Of a stretch of DNA of 64,000 bases, positions 63,874 through 64,000 are shown in pieces. Below the pieces are notes generated by a model. It was not told where the DNA came from. It saw nothing but the letters and a program-made list of their open reading frames with translations, and ran no database searches. How positions within the stretch are numbered: the stretch's first letter is position 1; every line of letters begins with the position of its first letter. Both the position numbers and the translations under genes were made by a program. Origin of the DNA: Photobacterium carnosum (GTDB lineage Bacteria; Pseudomonadota; Gammaproteobacteria; Enterobacterales; Vibrionaceae); NCBI RefSeq assembly GCF_002849605.1, contig NZ_NPIB01000018.1, positions 28,541-92,540 of the forward strand, written 5' to 3'.

Positions 63874-64000
63874 TGAAGTGGTCAAGTAAAACTGTACACC
63901 TTTATAGGTGTTTAAATTAAGCGGCTGCTTCCATCACCACTGGCGGTAAATAGTTGTTATAACTATGGCCCCGCTTAGTGTTGTAATGCTGCAATATATA
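63874..64000 (-). mobile_element. IS3-family insertion sequence, partial (right part beyond window)
   Basis: From the junction inside the fifth pseudo-tRNA unit onward the sequence changes to an IS end: TGAAGTGGTCAAGTAAAACT then GTACACC, a form typical of IS3-family terminal repeats. A transposase C-terminus follows on the minus strand. The element continues past the right edge. Confidence 0.7.
63917..64000 (-). CDS. IS3-family transposase C-terminus, partial
   Basis: The last 27 codons of an IS3-type OrfB transposase read YILQHYNTKRGHSYNNYLPP then VVMEAAA and stop at 63917-63919. The YN-x-KR-x-H-S-Y-x-x-YL-x-P pattern is the usual end of the integrase-core domain. The rest lies outside the window. 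Confidence 0.75.
   Translation of the reverse strand, partial: YILQHYNTKRGHSYNNYLPPVVMEAAA

Overview
The window looks like chromosomal DNA from a low-GC marine gamma-proteobacterium of the Vibrionaceae, most probably Photobacterium. The evidence is the CqsA/CqsS quorum-sensing pair, a GH19 chitinase with several chitin-binding modules, flavorubredoxin NorV/NorW, PqiABC, ModE/ModABC and decayed tRNA cassettes in tandem. The species is inferred from gene content only.

Layout. 1-600: two broken genes (a HigA-type antitoxin whose 3' end runs into a REP-like repeat, and a frameshifted Bor-type lipoprotein). 600-3,420: molybdate importer modABC behind a perfect ModE-type palindrome; ModE itself lies at 20.6 kb. 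3.6-10.2 kb: an exported amidohydrolase, a methyltransferase, the CAI-1 pair cqsS / cqsA (cqsA frameshifted in a 9-base homopolymer) and a HAD phosphatase. 10.2-23.2 kb: pqiABC, a PACE efflux protein, a RelA/SpoT-domain protein, a KTSC protein, a COG0523 GTPase, a tldD-tldE pair, modE, an SDR and a LysR relic. 23.3-40.7 kb: mostly core genes (deaD, rnb, DUF1415, fumC, RlpA-like protein, SMR efflux protein, ABC exporter) with small uncharacterised proteins and one small-RNA candidate.

40.7-47.3 kb is a mosaic accessory region. An AT-rich 827-residue protein, an XPD/DinG-like helicase with a C-terminal PD-(D/E)xK-like nuclease motif, sits between two inverted copies of a composite REP-type repeat. 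Beside it are a D-alanyl-D-alanine carboxypeptidase gene and a REP-associated tyrosine transposase (RAYT) flanked by the same short repeats. The helicase-nuclease cassette is the best candidate for an undescribed, possibly defensive, system.

47.3-53.1 kb holds a DUF417 membrane protein behind two palindromic operators, two LysR regulators paired with DoxX-like and SDR genes, and a ZntB/CorA-type transporter with a structured leader. 53.3-56.6 kb is the large secreted chitinase. 58.5-58.8 kb has an intact tRNA-Ser followed by two tRNA relics, each with its own terminator. 59.5-62.3 kb is norVW behind two NsrR-like boxes. 63.1-63.9 kb is a tandem array of tRNA-Asn-derived pseudogene plus terminator units of about 190 bp, interrupted at the right edge by an IS3-family element.

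All calls come from reading sequence and translations; no database search was run.
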